DNA of 64,000 bases from RYN-230 sp963768945 (GTDB lineage: Bacteria > Actinomycetota > Actinomycetes > Streptosporangiales > Streptosporangiaceae). A program made the translations under genes and the position numbers. The DNA is taken from positions 977,299 through 1,041,298 of the forward strand of contig CAVYJW010000006.1 of the NCBI GenBank assembly GCA_963768945.1, given 5' to 3'. Below, in pieces: positions 1-7,896 of this stretch. Numbering within the stretch: position 1 is the stretch's first letter; each line of letters starts with the position of its first letter. A model generated the notes under the pieces. It had not been told where the DNA came from. It saw only the letters and a program-made list of their open reading frames with translations, and made no database searches.

Positions 1-161
1 CCCGGCGCCTGGCGCCGCTCCAGCCTGCCCTCCTAGATGGTCCTGGCGCCGGTGCCGCCCAGGCCCGACCGGCCGGCCCGGTGGCTCGCCGACGAGGCCG
101 CCACCCCGGTCACCACCCAGCGCCCGGGACTGACCCGACCGAGGCTGAGCCGACCCGCGAC

Positions 162-202
162 TGAGACGACCGGGGATTGAGACGACCGGGGATTGAGACG
201 AC
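162..202. repeat. 16-bp tandem repeat upstream of ada-alkA
   Basis: Two full copies and one partial copy of a 16-bp unit (TGAGACGACCGGGGAT) lie directly head to tail at 162-177, 178-193 and 194-202. The rest of 1-283 is GC-rich and shows no convincing gene. The unit length is not a multiple of three and the copies sit outside any supported gene. Confidence 0.8.
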
Positions 203-283
203 GCGCGACTGGCTGACCAGCGGCGGAGTGACGAGGTCCGATTCCCGCCAGCGCCACACGCTGGCCTGGCGTTGAATCAAAGC

Positions 284-1999
284 ATGACACTCGACCCCGA
301 CACCTGCTACCGGGCCGTGGTGGCCCGCGACCCGCGGTTCGACGGCCGCTTCTTTACCGGGGTCACCAGCACCGGGATCTACTGCCGGCCGGTCTGCCCG
401 GCTCGCACCCCGGCCCGGGCGAACATGCGGTTCTTCGTGCACGCGGGGGCCGCGGAGGCGGCCGGGTTCCGGGCGTGCCGGCGCTGCCGGCCCGAGACCA
501 GCCCGGGCTCTCCGGACTGGAATGTCCGGGCCGACCTGGCCGCCCGCGCGGTGCGCCTGATCGCGGACGGCTACGTGGACGCCCACGGGATCGGCGGCCT
601 GGCCGCGCGGCTCGCGGTCACTCAGCGGCACCTGCACCGGCTGCTCGTAGCCGAGCTGGGCGCCGGGCCGCAGGCCCTGGCCCGGACGGCGCGGCTGCAG
701 ACCGCGCGGCGGCTGCTGGCCGAGACCACCATGCCGGTCACTGAGGTCGCGTTCGCCAGCGGCTTCTCCAGCGTCCGGCAGTTCAACGCGAGCGTGCGCG
801 AATCCTCGGGCCGCACTCCGTCGCAGCTGCGGGCCCGTGCGCGGCGCACCGGCCCGGGGAGTCTGGGTGCCCGGGACGAGGCCGGGGCTCCCGGCACGTG
901 GCTCACCCTCCGGCTGGCCTGCCGCGAGCCGTTCGACGTGGCCGGCTGGCTGGGGTTCCTCGCCGCACGGGCGATCCCGGAGGTGGAGCAGGTCACCGCG
1001 GACCGCTACGCCAGGACCGTGCAGACCGCCGCGGGCCCGGGGATCATCGAGCTACTCCCGCGGCCGGGCCAGGGCCACGTGCTGCTCCGGGCCCGCCTCA
1101 GCGGGCTCGGAGCGGTGGGCCCGGTGGTCGGCGGGGCCCGGCGGCTGCTCGATGCCGACGCCGACCCGGCCGCCATCGGCGCGGCGCTGGCCAGCGACGA
1201 CCTCATCGCCCCGCTGGTGCGGACGCGGCCCGGACTGCGCGTGCCCGGCGCGTACGACGGCTTCGAGCTGGCCGTGCGCGCGGTCCTCGGCCAGCAGGTC
1301 TCGGTCGCCGCGGCGAGCACGTTCGCAGGCCGGCTGGCCGCCCGGCACGGCGTCCCGCTGACGGCCGACAGCGCCCCGAACGATCCGTCCGGGACCAGCA
1401 CCGGCCCGGCCTCCGGCCCCGCCCGGGCCCGGGGCGCCGACGCCACCACCGGTCCGCCCGCCGGCGTCCTCCCGGCCCCGGCCCCGGCCGCGGGCGCCAC
1501 CCCAGACACACCGGCCACCCCGGACACATCAGGCAGCCCCGTCCGCCCCGCCAGCCCCGTCCGCCACGCCAGCCCGCCCGGGCTGAGCGTGATCTTCCCC
1601 GGTCCGGACGTGCTGGCCGACGCCGACCTGGACGGCCTCGGGCTCACCAAGGCCCGCCAGCGGACCCTGCGCGCGCTGGCCGCAGCGGCCGCGAGCGGGC
1701 GGCTGACCCTCGACCCCGGCGCCGACCCCGGCGAGCTCGCGGCCCGGCTGGCCGAGCTGCCCGGCATCGGGCCGTGGACCATCGGCTACATCCTGATGCG
1801 CGCGGCCGGCGACCCGGACGCGTTCCCAGCAGCCGACCTGGGCCTGCGCCGGGCCCTGGCCCGGCTCGGCGCACCGGCCGGTCATGCGGCCCGCTGGCGG
1901 CCGTGGCGCGCGTACGCGGCCATGCACCTCTGGTCCTGGCCGGCGCAGCCGGACGTGGCCTGGCCAGCGCCCCCGGACGTCCTTGCCCCGGCGAGTTGA
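284..1999 (+). CDS. Ada/AlkA fusion: methyl-phosphotriester sensor, AraC regulator and 3-methyladenine DNA glycosylase
   Basis: This 571-aa protein should sense methyl phosphotriesters in DNA, activate alkylation-repair genes and excise alkylated bases. The N-terminal Ada domain (about 1-75) has the four zinc cysteines Cys34, Cys38, Cys65 and Cys68 (CRPVC and CRRC), one of which is the methyl acceptor. An AraC-type helix-turn-helix follows at about 85-185. The C-terminal half is an AlkA glycosylase, with the helix-hairpin-helix LPGIGPWTIG at about 492 and a candidate catalytic Asp518. A Pro/Ala-rich insertion of about 70 residues (roughly 362-433) splits the glycosylase domain. ATG 284 is preferred over TTG 272 because homologues begin just before the Ada fold. 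The next gene, a methyltransferase, follows closely, so the two probably form an adaptive-response operon. Confidence 0.93.
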   Translation: MTLDPDTCYRAVVARDPRFDGRFFTGVTSTGIYCRPVCPARTPARANMRFFVHAGAAEAAGFRACRRCRPETSPGSPDWNVRADLAARAVRLIADGYVDAHGIGGLAARLAVTQRHLHRLLVAELGAGPQALARTARLQTARRLLAETTMPVTEVAFASGFSSVRQFNASVRESSGRTPSQLRARARRTGPGSLGARDEAGAPGTWLTLRLACREPFDVAGWLGFLAARAIPEVEQVTADRYARTVQTAAGPGIIELLPRPGQGHVLLRARLSGLGAVGPVVGGARRLLDADADPAAIGAALASDDLIAPLVRTRPGLRVPGAYDGFELAVRAVLGQQVSVAAASTFAGRLAARHGVPLTADSAPNDPSGTSTGPASGPARARGADATTGPPAGVLPAPAPAAGATPDTPATPDTSGSPVRPASPVRHASPPGLSVIFPGPDVLADADLDGLGLTKARQRTLRALAAAAASGRLTLDPGADPGELAARLAELPGIGPWTIGYILMRAAGDPDAFPAADLGLRRALARLGAPAGHAARWRPWRAYAAMHLWSWPAQPDVAWPAPPDVLAPAS

Positions 2000-2078
2000 G
2001 GAGCGGGTGATGCCCGACCAGGCCGCCCCAGCGCCGGCCCACACCGCGCACGCCCACACCGCGCCGGGCCACACTGTG

Positions 2079-2167
2079 CTGGCTGACCCCGTGCTGGCCC
2101 CCACCGTGCCGACCCCCACCGGCTGGCTGACCCCGTGCTGGCTGACCCCGTGCTGGCCCCCACCGTG
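2079..2167. repeat. 15-bp direct repeats over the ogt start
   Basis: The 15-mer CTGGCTGACCCCGTG occurs at 2079, 2123 and 2138, and CTGGCCCCCACCGTG at 2094 and 2153. The larger block is therefore repeated at an offset of 59 bp, which is not a multiple of three and shifts the reading frame between copies. The array covers the beginning of the downstream methyltransferase gene. Confidence 0.85.
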
Positions 2168-2668
2168 CTGGCTACTGTCGTGGACACCCCGGTCGGGCGG
2201 CTCAGCCTGCTGGCCCAGAGCGGCCGGCTGATCGCGGGCGGGTTCACCGCCGACCCGGCCGTGATGCACGCCAGGCTGTCCCCGCCGCTGCGGGCCCTAC
2301 CCCTGGAGAGCGCCGGCCCGGGTCAACTGCCCTGGCTGGTCACCCCGCTGACCGCCTACTTCGACGGGGACCTGCGGGCGCTGGACGCGATCCCGGTGTA
2401 CCAGCCGGGCACGCCGTCCCGCCAGCGACTGTGGGCGGCGCTGCGCGCGGTGCCGCCGGGCCGCACGCTCAGTTACACCCAGCTCGCCGCGGAGGCCGGG
2501 AACCCCCGGGCGCCGCGCGCCGCCGGGGCCGCCTGCGCGTACAATCTGGTTGCGCCCGTGGTCCCGTGCCACCGGGCGTTGCGGTCAGACGGCAGTCTGG
2601 GCGGGTACTACTACGGTCTGGACCGCAAGAGGTGGTTGTTGCGTCACGAGGGCGCCCGGCCGGAGTAG
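2135..2668 (+). CDS. ogt: methylated-DNA--[protein]-cysteine S-methyltransferase (Ogt/MGMT)
   Basis: A suicide enzyme that takes the methyl group from O6-methylguanine onto its own cysteine. The 177-aa reading has the signature VPCHRAL with acceptor Cys145 and the DNA-binding helix upstream (SYTQLAAEAG). The start is uncertain. The uninterrupted frame begins at GTG 2135 inside a repeat array with no ribosome-binding site. ATG 2010 lies just after the ada-alkA stop with a good GAGGAG, but it is in another frame and hits a stop at 2231. If the repeats had been duplicated in a multiple of three, ATG 2010 would read straight into this gene. The fold itself begins near VVDTPVG, so the shorter form could still work. 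The tail GGYYYGLDRKRWLL replaces the more common GGYRWG form and the family match remains clear. Confidence 0.88.
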   Translation: MLADPVLAPTVLATVVDTPVGRLSLLAQSGRLIAGGFTADPAVMHARLSPPLRALPLESAGPGQLPWLVTPLTAYFDGDLRALDAIPVYQPGTPSRQRLWAALRAVPPGRTLSYTQLAAEAGNPRAPRAAGAACAYNLVAPVVPCHRALRSDGSLGGYYYGLDRKRWLLRHEGARPE

Positions 2669-2938
2669 CCACGCACATCACGGGTGACGGGACAGTCGCG
2701 AGCCGTCCTGGAACCGGGGTGCGGGCCCGGCCCCGCACCATGCCCACGCCCACCCGGCACCGGGGCGCGGGACCGGCCCCGCGGTGGTCTTCGTTGCGGA
2801 AGATCGGACGGATGCGGCGCCGGCGGTCAGGGCGGGAGAGCGCGGGACCAATCGCCGACTTGGCGCCGACATGGTCCCACTGGAGACCAGCGGGCGGCCA
2901 CTCGCTTAAACTCCTCGGCAGTCGGGAGGAGAAGATTC

Positions 2939-4723
2939 GTGCGCAAGGTACTTATTGCGAATCGCTGTGAGATAGCGGTTCGCGTGGTGCGGGCCTGCCG
3001 GGACGCAGGGCTGGAGAGCGTGGCCGTGTACGCCGAATCGGACCTCAACGCCCTTCATGTCTCGATGGCGGACGAGGCATACTCGCTCGGCGGCCCGACC
3101 CCAGCTGAGAGCTACCTCAGCATTGAGAAGCTTTTGGCCGTGGCGGCCGAGTCCGGGGCCGACGCTGTCCACCCGGGTTACGGTTTCCTGGCCGAGAACG
3201 CCGGCTTCGCCCAGGCCGTCCTCGACGCCGGGCTGATCTGGATTGGCCCCCCTCCCCCCGCGATCGAGGCCCTGGGCGACAAGGTGGCCGCGCGGCAGAT
3301 CGCCGCGGCGGTTGGCGCCCCGATGGCCGCTGGCACGGACGGCCCGGTCAGCGGGGTGGACGAGGTCAACGCGTTCGTGTCCCGGCACGGCCTGCCCATC
3401 GCCATCAAGGCGGCGTTCGGTGGCGGCGGCCGGGGCCTCAAGGTGGTCCGCGACGCCGCCGGGATCAGCGAGGCCTACGAGTCAGCGGTCCGCGAAGCCG
3501 TGGCGGCGTTCGGGCGCGGCGAGTGCTTCGTCGAGCGTTACCTGCACCACCCTCGGCACGTGGAGACTCAGTGCCTCGCCGACGGGCACGGGAACGTGGT
3601 GGTGATCTCCACCCGCGACTGCTCGCTGCAGCGCAGGCACCAGAAGCTGGTCGAGGAGGCACCGGCGCCGTTCCTGTCCGGCAGCCAGGTCGAGCAGATG
3701 TACGAGTCGTCCAAGGGGATCCTCCGCGAAGCCGGTTATGTTGGCGCGGGCACCTGCGAGTTCCTCGTCGGGCAGGACGGCACGGTGTCGTTCCTCGAGG
3801 TCAACACCCGTCTTCAGGTCGAGCACCCGGTGTCGGAGGAGGTCACCGGCATCGACCTGGTCCGGGAGATGTTCCGCATCGCCGACGGGCAGAAACTCGG
3901 CTACACCGACCCGCAGCCGCACGGGCACTCGATCGAGTTCCGGATCAACGCCGAGGACCCGGGCCGGAACTTCCTGCCCGCTCCCGGCACCATCACCCAG
4001 CTCACCTGGCCATCTGGCCCGGGAGTGCGGGTGGACGCGGGCTACGCGCAGGGGATGACCGTCCCGCAGGCCTTCGACTCGCTGCTGGCCAAGCTCATCA
4101 TCACCGGGGCCACCCGGATCGAGGCGCTGCAGCGGGCCCGCCGCGCGCTCGACGAGTGCGTGCTCGGCGGGATGCCCACGGTGCTCCCGTTCCACCGCGC
4201 GGTGGTGCGGGACCCGGCGTTCACCGACGAGCCCTTCCGCGTGCACACGCGGTGGATCGAGACGGAGTTCGACGGCGCAATCGAGCCCTGGTCCGCGCCA
4301 GCCTCCGGCGAAGTGCGCACCCATCTGGACAGCCAGATGGACGGGCCGCGTGAGCGGATCACGGTGGAAGTGAGCGGCAAGCGGCTCGAGGTGGTGCTCC
4401 CGGCCGGGCTCGGGATCGCAGATGCGCCCGCGGCCGGGGCCGGGACTGGTGCCGGGCGGGCGTCCCGCGGGCGGCGGGCCCGGGGCCACGTGGCGGGCCC
4501 CGCCAGCGGGGACGATCTCGCCAGCCCGATGCAGGGCACGATTACCGAGATCGTTGCGGCCGAGGGCGACCAGGTGTCCGCCGGCGACACCGTTGTGGTG
4601 CTCGAGGCGATGAAAATGGAGCAGCCGCTGACCGCGCACAAGGACGGCACGGTGACCGGGCTGGCCGTGGAGATCGGTCAAACGGTGACGGCGGGGGCGG
4701 TTATCTGCAAGCTGGAGGGCTAG
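2939..4723 (+). CDS. accA: acetyl/propionyl-CoA carboxylase alpha chain (biotin carboxylase fused to BCCP)
   Basis: This 594-aa subunit carboxylates its own biotin with ATP and bicarbonate and passes the carboxyl group to a separate beta subunit, feeding fatty-acid or methylmalonyl-CoA supply. The order is biotin carboxylase N-domain (1-110, starting RKVLIANR), ATP-grasp (about 115-320, with GGGGRGLK and EVNTRLQVEHP), carboxylase C-domain (about 335-450), a Gly/Ala/Arg-rich linker, and a biotinyl domain with EAMKME, where Lys559 is the expected biotin site. GTG 2939 is chosen because GGGAGGA ends 8 nt before it and the protein then begins at the conserved N-terminus. No carboxyltransferase subunit lies nearby. 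The length matches the actinobacterial AccA1/A2/A3 class; I cannot tell which paralogue this is. Bases 2669-2938 form the leader and show no other gene. Confidence 0.95.
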   Translation: MRKVLIANRCEIAVRVVRACRDAGLESVAVYAESDLNALHVSMADEAYSLGGPTPAESYLSIEKLLAVAAESGADAVHPGYGFLAENAGFAQAVLDAGLIWIGPPPPAIEALGDKVAARQIAAAVGAPMAAGTDGPVSGVDEVNAFVSRHGLPIAIKAAFGGGGRGLKVVRDAAGISEAYESAVREAVAAFGRGECFVERYLHHPRHVETQCLADGHGNVVVISTRDCSLQRRHQKLVEEAPAPFLSGSQVEQMYESSKGILREAGYVGAGTCEFLVGQDGTVSFLEVNTRLQVEHPVSEEVTGIDLVREMFRIADGQKLGYTDPQPHGHSIEFRINAEDPGRNFLPAPGTITQLTWPSGPGVRVDAGYAQGMTVPQAFDSLLAKLIITGATRIEALQRARRALDECVLGGMPTVLPFHRAVVRDPAFTDEPFRVHTRWIETEFDGAIEPWSAPASGEVRTHLDSQMDGPRERITVEVSGKRLEVVLPAGLGIADAPAAGAGTGAGRASRGRRARGHVAGPASGDDLASPMQGTITEIVAAEGDQVSAGDTVVVLEAMKMEQPLTAHKDGTVTGLAVEIGQTVTAGAVICKLEG

Positions 4724-4760
4724 CTTCCCGGGCGGCGGTCAGGCGGGTGACGCCCGGCGG

Positions 4761-4832
4761 GATGGCCCGCCACTGGCCCGGCGGGAGGACCCGCCACCGG
4801 CCCGGGGAGAGTGCCCGCCACCGGCCCGGCGG
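4761..4832. repeat. 24-bp tandem repeat, three units
   Basis: Three imperfect 24-bp units (core CCCGCCACCGGCCCGG) run from 4761 to 4832 directly after the accA stop. Each unit contains short GC-rich palindromes and could form hairpins in the 3' end of the accA transcript, but there is no T-run. Confidence 0.75.
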
Positions 4833-4874
4833 GTGACGGCGGCTGGGAGACTAGGTCCATGCCTCCCCTGGCCG

Positions 4875-4946
4875 GCGCAGCCACCGCTGCGCGCAGCAGC
4901 GCAGCCACCGCCACGCGCGGCGGCGCAGCCACCGCCACGCGCGCTC
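4875..4946. repeat. 24-bp tandem repeat, three units (second array)
   Basis: A second array of three 24-bp units (core GCGCAGCCACCGCCACGCGC) occupies 4875-4946 just before the next gene. Its unit differs from that of the array at 4761-4832, although the period is the same. Confidence 0.75.
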
Positions 4947-4956
4947 GGGCCAACGA

Positions 4957-5352
4957 GTGCCGCAGGGCGATCGCCGCGCGCCACCGGAGACCCCGTTGAC
5001 CCGGCTGGAAGGCGACCCGGGGCCGCTTGGCTGGCTTCGGTTCGCCTACGGGTTCCGGCTCCCGGCCGAGAACGTGCACTGGGTACGGCACGAGCTGACC
5101 GACGCGGGCTGGCGCGGCCGGACCGTGCTCCGGCACCTGGCCGTCATGATCCCCGTATGCGCGATCGTCGTGACCGTGCTGGCGATCCTGCTGCCCGCGC
5201 CGATCTGGGTCAGCCTGACCATGGTGGCCCTCATCCTGTGTGGCAGCCTGTTCACGGTGACCGTCTACGCCGACGATTTGCGGGCCAACCGGCTGCGCCA
5301 GCATGACCTGCCCGTGCCCAATGACCCTGATCTGGGCCACCCCACCCACTGA
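4957..5352 (+). CDS. DUF5313 family small membrane protein
   Basis: A 131-aa protein of unknown function. A short cytoplasmic N-terminus contains YGFRLPAENVHWVRHELT, which resembles the conserved front of DUF5313 proteins of actinobacteria. Two hydrophobic segments follow (around AVMIPVCAIVVTVLAILL and VSLTMVALILCGSLF), then a charged tail with RLRQHDLPVP. GTG 4957 gives the longest form; TTG near 4996 would remove 13 residues and begin nearer to conserved sequence. It is not clearly in an operon with accA because two repeat arrays separate them. Confidence 0.65.
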   Translation: MPQGDRRAPPETPLTRLEGDPGPLGWLRFAYGFRLPAENVHWVRHELTDAGWRGRTVLRHLAVMIPVCAIVVTVLAILLPAPIWVSLTMVALILCGSLFTVTVYADDLRANRLRQHDLPVPNDPDLGHPTH

Positions 5353-5477
5353 CACGGCCGTGCCCGGCCTTCCCGCCGCCCCAGGCTCCGACCCGCGCGG
5401 CCTCACCAATCCGTCTGGCTTCATCAGTCCCTCTTGCCCCGCCAGTTCGCCCCGGCGACTCCGGCTAGGCCTGAGCC

Positions 5478-5535
5478 CGTTCGTGATCAGACGATTGGTG
5501 TCGTGATAGCGACACCAATCGTCTGATCACGAACG
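5478..5535. repeat. perfect 26-bp inverted repeat (long hairpin)
   Basis: Arms 5478-5503 and 5510-5535 are perfect reverse complements and the loop is 6 nt (TGATAG). The arm contains TTCGTGATCA and TTGGTGTCG. It lies between the DUF5313 gene (+) and the 3' end of lpdA (-), so it could terminate both transcripts, although there is no flanking T-run. A diverged relative with the same TTCGTGATCA outer stem is present at 22191-22244. The rest of 5353-5627 shows no gene. Confidence 0.9.
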
Positions 5536-5627
5536 AGAGGACGTGACAAAAGAGGTTATAGGGATCTACGTGGCTGGAGGGGACAGTGAGGCCTGGCCGA
5601 GTGGCGGAACGGGGTCAGCGGAGGGGG

Positions 5628-7151
5628 TCAGCGGCGGTCGCCCGCAGGGCGCATGAGCCGGCGAGCCGCCTCGGTCAGGCTGCCCGACAGTGACGGGTAG
5701 ACCGCGAACGTGTGGGCCATCTGATCCACGGTCAGTGACTGCTCCACGGCCAGCGAAACGCCCAGGATCAGCTCGCTGGCCCGCGGCGCGACCACGACCC
5801 CGCCGAGCACGATCCCTGTCCCCCGCCGGGCGAACAGCTTCACGAACCCGTCCCGGAAGCCCTGCATCTTGGCCCGCGCGTTGGTGGCCAGCGGCAACTT
5901 GACCGCCACCGCATCCTCGGCCCCCGATTCGACCGCGTCCGCGGTCACCCCCACGGTCGCGATCTCCGGATCCGTGAAGATCGTCGCGGCCACGTGGTCC
6001 AGCCTGATCGGCTGGACCGCCTCACCAAGCGTGTGCCACATGGCGATCCGGCCCTGCATGCCCGCCACGGACGCGAGCATCATCACGCCGGTGCAGTCGC
6101 CGGCCGCGTATACCCCCCGGGCCGTGGTCCGCGACACCCGGTCCACCTCGACGAAACCCTGGCTGTCCAGGGTGACCCCGGCCTCCTCCAGGCCCAGGCC
6201 CCGGGTCGCCGGCTCCATGCCCACAGTGAGGAGGCAGTGCGAGCCGCGCACGGTCCGGCCGCCCTCCAGCGTAACCACCACGCCGTCGCGGGTCCGCTTG
6301 ACCGCCGCGGCGCGGGACCGGCCCAGAACGGTCATCCCGCGGCGCCGGAATACGTCCTCCACTACGACCGCCGCGTCCGCGTCCTCGTGCGGCATCACCC
6401 GGTCCCGCGAGGAGACCAGGGTGACCTGGGAACCGAGGGCCTGGTAGGCGCTGGCGAACTCGGCGCCGGTCACCCCGGAGCCGACCACGATCAGCTCGGT
6501 GGGCAGGTCGGGGAGGTCGTAGATCTGGCGCCAGTTCAAGATCCGCTCGCCGTCTGGCTCCGCGCCGGGCAGTACCCGGGGCATCGCGCCGGTGGCGATC
6601 AGCACGGCCCCGGCATGGATCCGCTGGCCGCCCGCGATGACCGTGTCCGGGCCGGCCAGCGCACCGCGATCGTTGATGATCTCGACTCCCTCGGCGGACA
6701 GCCGCAGTTCCACGTCCGCGGACTGGGCTTTGGCCAGCGCCTTGACCCTCGCGTAGAGCCGGGGCGCGTCCACGTGCGCGAGCCCGCGCCGGGCGCGGCC
6801 CGCCGACGCCGCGTAGGCACGCCCGGAGACAGCCCCGCCACCCAGGGAACCACCGCCCACAGCCCCGCCACCCAGGGAACCACCGCCCAGGGAACCACCG
6901 CCCAGTGAGCGGCCGCCCGGGGGCGGGCCGATCCGGATGCCAAGGTCCTCTGCGCCGTGCACCACGGACATGGTGGTGGACGTCGCGATGAGGGTCTTGG
7001 ACGGCACGCAGTCGGTCAGCACGCAGGCGCCGCCCAGGCCGTCGCTGTCCACCACGGTCACCTGGGCGCCGAGTTGCGCGGCCACGAGGGCCGCCTCGTA
7101 CCCGCCCGGTCCGCCCCCCAGGATCACGATTCTCTCGCGCGGCTGGCTCAC
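5628..7151 (-). CDS. lpdA: NAD(P)H-quinone dehydrogenase, LpdA-type flavoprotein
   Basis: A 507-aa flavoprotein of the dihydrolipoamide dehydrogenase superfamily, most like mycobacterial LpdA, which reduces quinones with NAD(P)H. It has an N-terminal FAD-binding GGGPGG (12-17), a C-x4-C pair (Cys43, Cys48), a central NAD(P) Rossmann fold (VVGSGVTGAEFA) and a dimerisation domain. The C-terminal His-Glu dyad of true Lpd enzymes is missing: the region reads FAVYPSLSGS where HPT-LSE is expected, so ordinary lipoamide chemistry is unlikely. Residues about 79-109 are an insertion of Gly-Ser-Leu/Ala-Val repeats encoded by a 15-bp array. A separate transcription unit is likely. Confidence 0.93.
   Translation of the reverse strand: MSQPRERIVILGGGPGGYEAALVAAQLGAQVTVVDSDGLGGACVLTDCVPSKTLIATSTTMSVVHGAEDLGIRIGPPPGGRSLGGGSLGGGSLGGGAVGGGSLGGGAVSGRAYAASAGRARRGLAHVDAPRLYARVKALAKAQSADVELRLSAEGVEIINDRGALAGPDTVIAGGQRIHAGAVLIATGAMPRVLPGAEPDGERILNWRQIYDLPDLPTELIVVGSGVTGAEFASAYQALGSQVTLVSSRDRVMPHEDADAAVVVEDVFRRRGMTVLGRSRAAAVKRTRDGVVVTLEGGRTVRGSHCLLTVGMEPATRGLGLEEAGVTLDSQGFVEVDRVSRTTARGVYAAGDCTGVMMLASVAGMQGRIAMWHTLGEAVQPIRLDHVAATIFTDPEIATVGVTADAVESGAEDAVAVKLPLATNARAKMQGFRDGFVKLFARRGTGIVLGGVVVAPRASELILGVSLAVEQSLTVDQMAHTFAVYPSLSGSLTEAARRLMRPAGDRR
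6826..6915. repeat. 15-bp in-frame tandem repeat inside lpdA
   Basis: Six 15-bp units (forms CCCAGGGAACCACCG and CCCACAGCCCCGCCA) run from 6826 to 6915. On the coding strand they encode Gly-Gly-Gly-Ser-Leu and Gly-Gly-Gly-Ala-Val pentapeptides. The array sits in a surface loop of the FAD domain after the disulfide motif. Confidence 0.9.
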
Positions 7152-7301
7152 GCTGCCTCATTCTTCCCGGCCGCCCGGAGGGCGCGGACGCCGCCCTCCC
7201 GGCGAGAAGCCCGCGGGGCGAGGAGCCCTCCCGGCGAGGAGCCCGCTCGGGTTACCGCAGATCTGCCGCAACGATGCTTTGCCTCGTTACGCTGGTGAGC
7301 C

Positions 7302-7754
7302 GTGGAGCTGTACGCGGCATATGCCACCAATATGGACCCTTCGCTCATGGCCGAGCGCTGTCCGCATTCGCCCATGCGCGGGAGCGGCTGGCTGGAAGGC
7401 TGGCGGCTCACCTTCGGTGGCGAGGACATCAGCTGGGAAGGCGCCCTGGCTACGGTCGTGGAAGACGCCGCCGAGCGGGTCTTCGTGGTCCTGTACGAGC
7501 TGTCCGACCTGGATGAACAGGTACTGGACCACTGGGACGGCGTGCACCTCGGGTACTTCCAGAAGATAAGGGTCCGGGTGCAGACGCTGGACGGCGACGT
7601 GGCCGCCTGGCTCTACGTGCTCAACGACTACGAGGGCGGGCTGCCCTCGGCGCGTTACCTGGGCATCGTGGCGGACGCGGCCGAGATGGCGGGCGCTCCC
7701 ATCGACTACGTGGCCGGGCTGCGTGCCCGGCCCTGCGTGTCACTGGGCACCTGA
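7302..7754 (+). CDS. AIG2/gamma-glutamylcyclotransferase-like protein
   Basis: A 150-aa protein with the start of the GGCT/AIG2 fold: YAAYATNM stands where the family has YGSN, followed by a strand-rich barrel (WRLTFGGEDISW, VVLYELSDLDEQVLDHWDG). Members cyclise gamma-glutamyl compounds to 5-oxoproline, but the catalytic Glu cannot be assigned safely here, so the substrate is unknown. GTG 7302 is the only reasonable start near the fold and no clear ribosome-binding site precedes it. It is divergent from lpdA, so a promoter for each probably lies in 7152-7301. Confidence 0.7.
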   Translation: MELYAAYATNMDPSLMAERCPHSPMRGSGWLEGWRLTFGGEDISWEGALATVVEDAAERVFVVLYELSDLDEQVLDHWDGVHLGYFQKIRVRVQTLDGDVAAWLYVLNDYEGGLPSARYLGIVADAAEMAGAPIDYVAGLRARPCVSLGT

Positions 7755-7798
7755 CCACAGGGCACCTGACCACAGCGCACCTGACCACGGGGCACTTA
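7745..7798. repeat. 15-bp tandem repeat at a gene 3' end
   Basis: Units GGGCACCTGACCACA at 7745-7759 and 7760-7774, GCGCACCTGACCACG at 7775-7789 and a partial unit to 7798. The first unit holds the stop codon of the upstream GGCT-like gene, so an array has grown from a gene end into the intergenic space. Confidence 0.85.
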
Positions 7799-7896
7799 GA
7801 GCCCAGGCCAGCCGCAGGTCCCCGGCCAGTACTGCGGGAGCCCGGACGGGCCAGGGTCCGGCTCCGGCCCGCACATGGCCAGACCGCCGGCCAGCC

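Noticed and set aside
2684..2938. Upstream extension of the accA frame
   Set aside because: Pro/Arg-rich and unconserved; GTG 2939 has a good ribosome-binding site and the family N-terminus.
5585..5625. A stretch GGCCGAGTGGCGGAAC that resembles a tRNA-Leu/Ser D-arm
   Set aside because: No acceptor stem, anticodon arm or T-loop can be placed around it.
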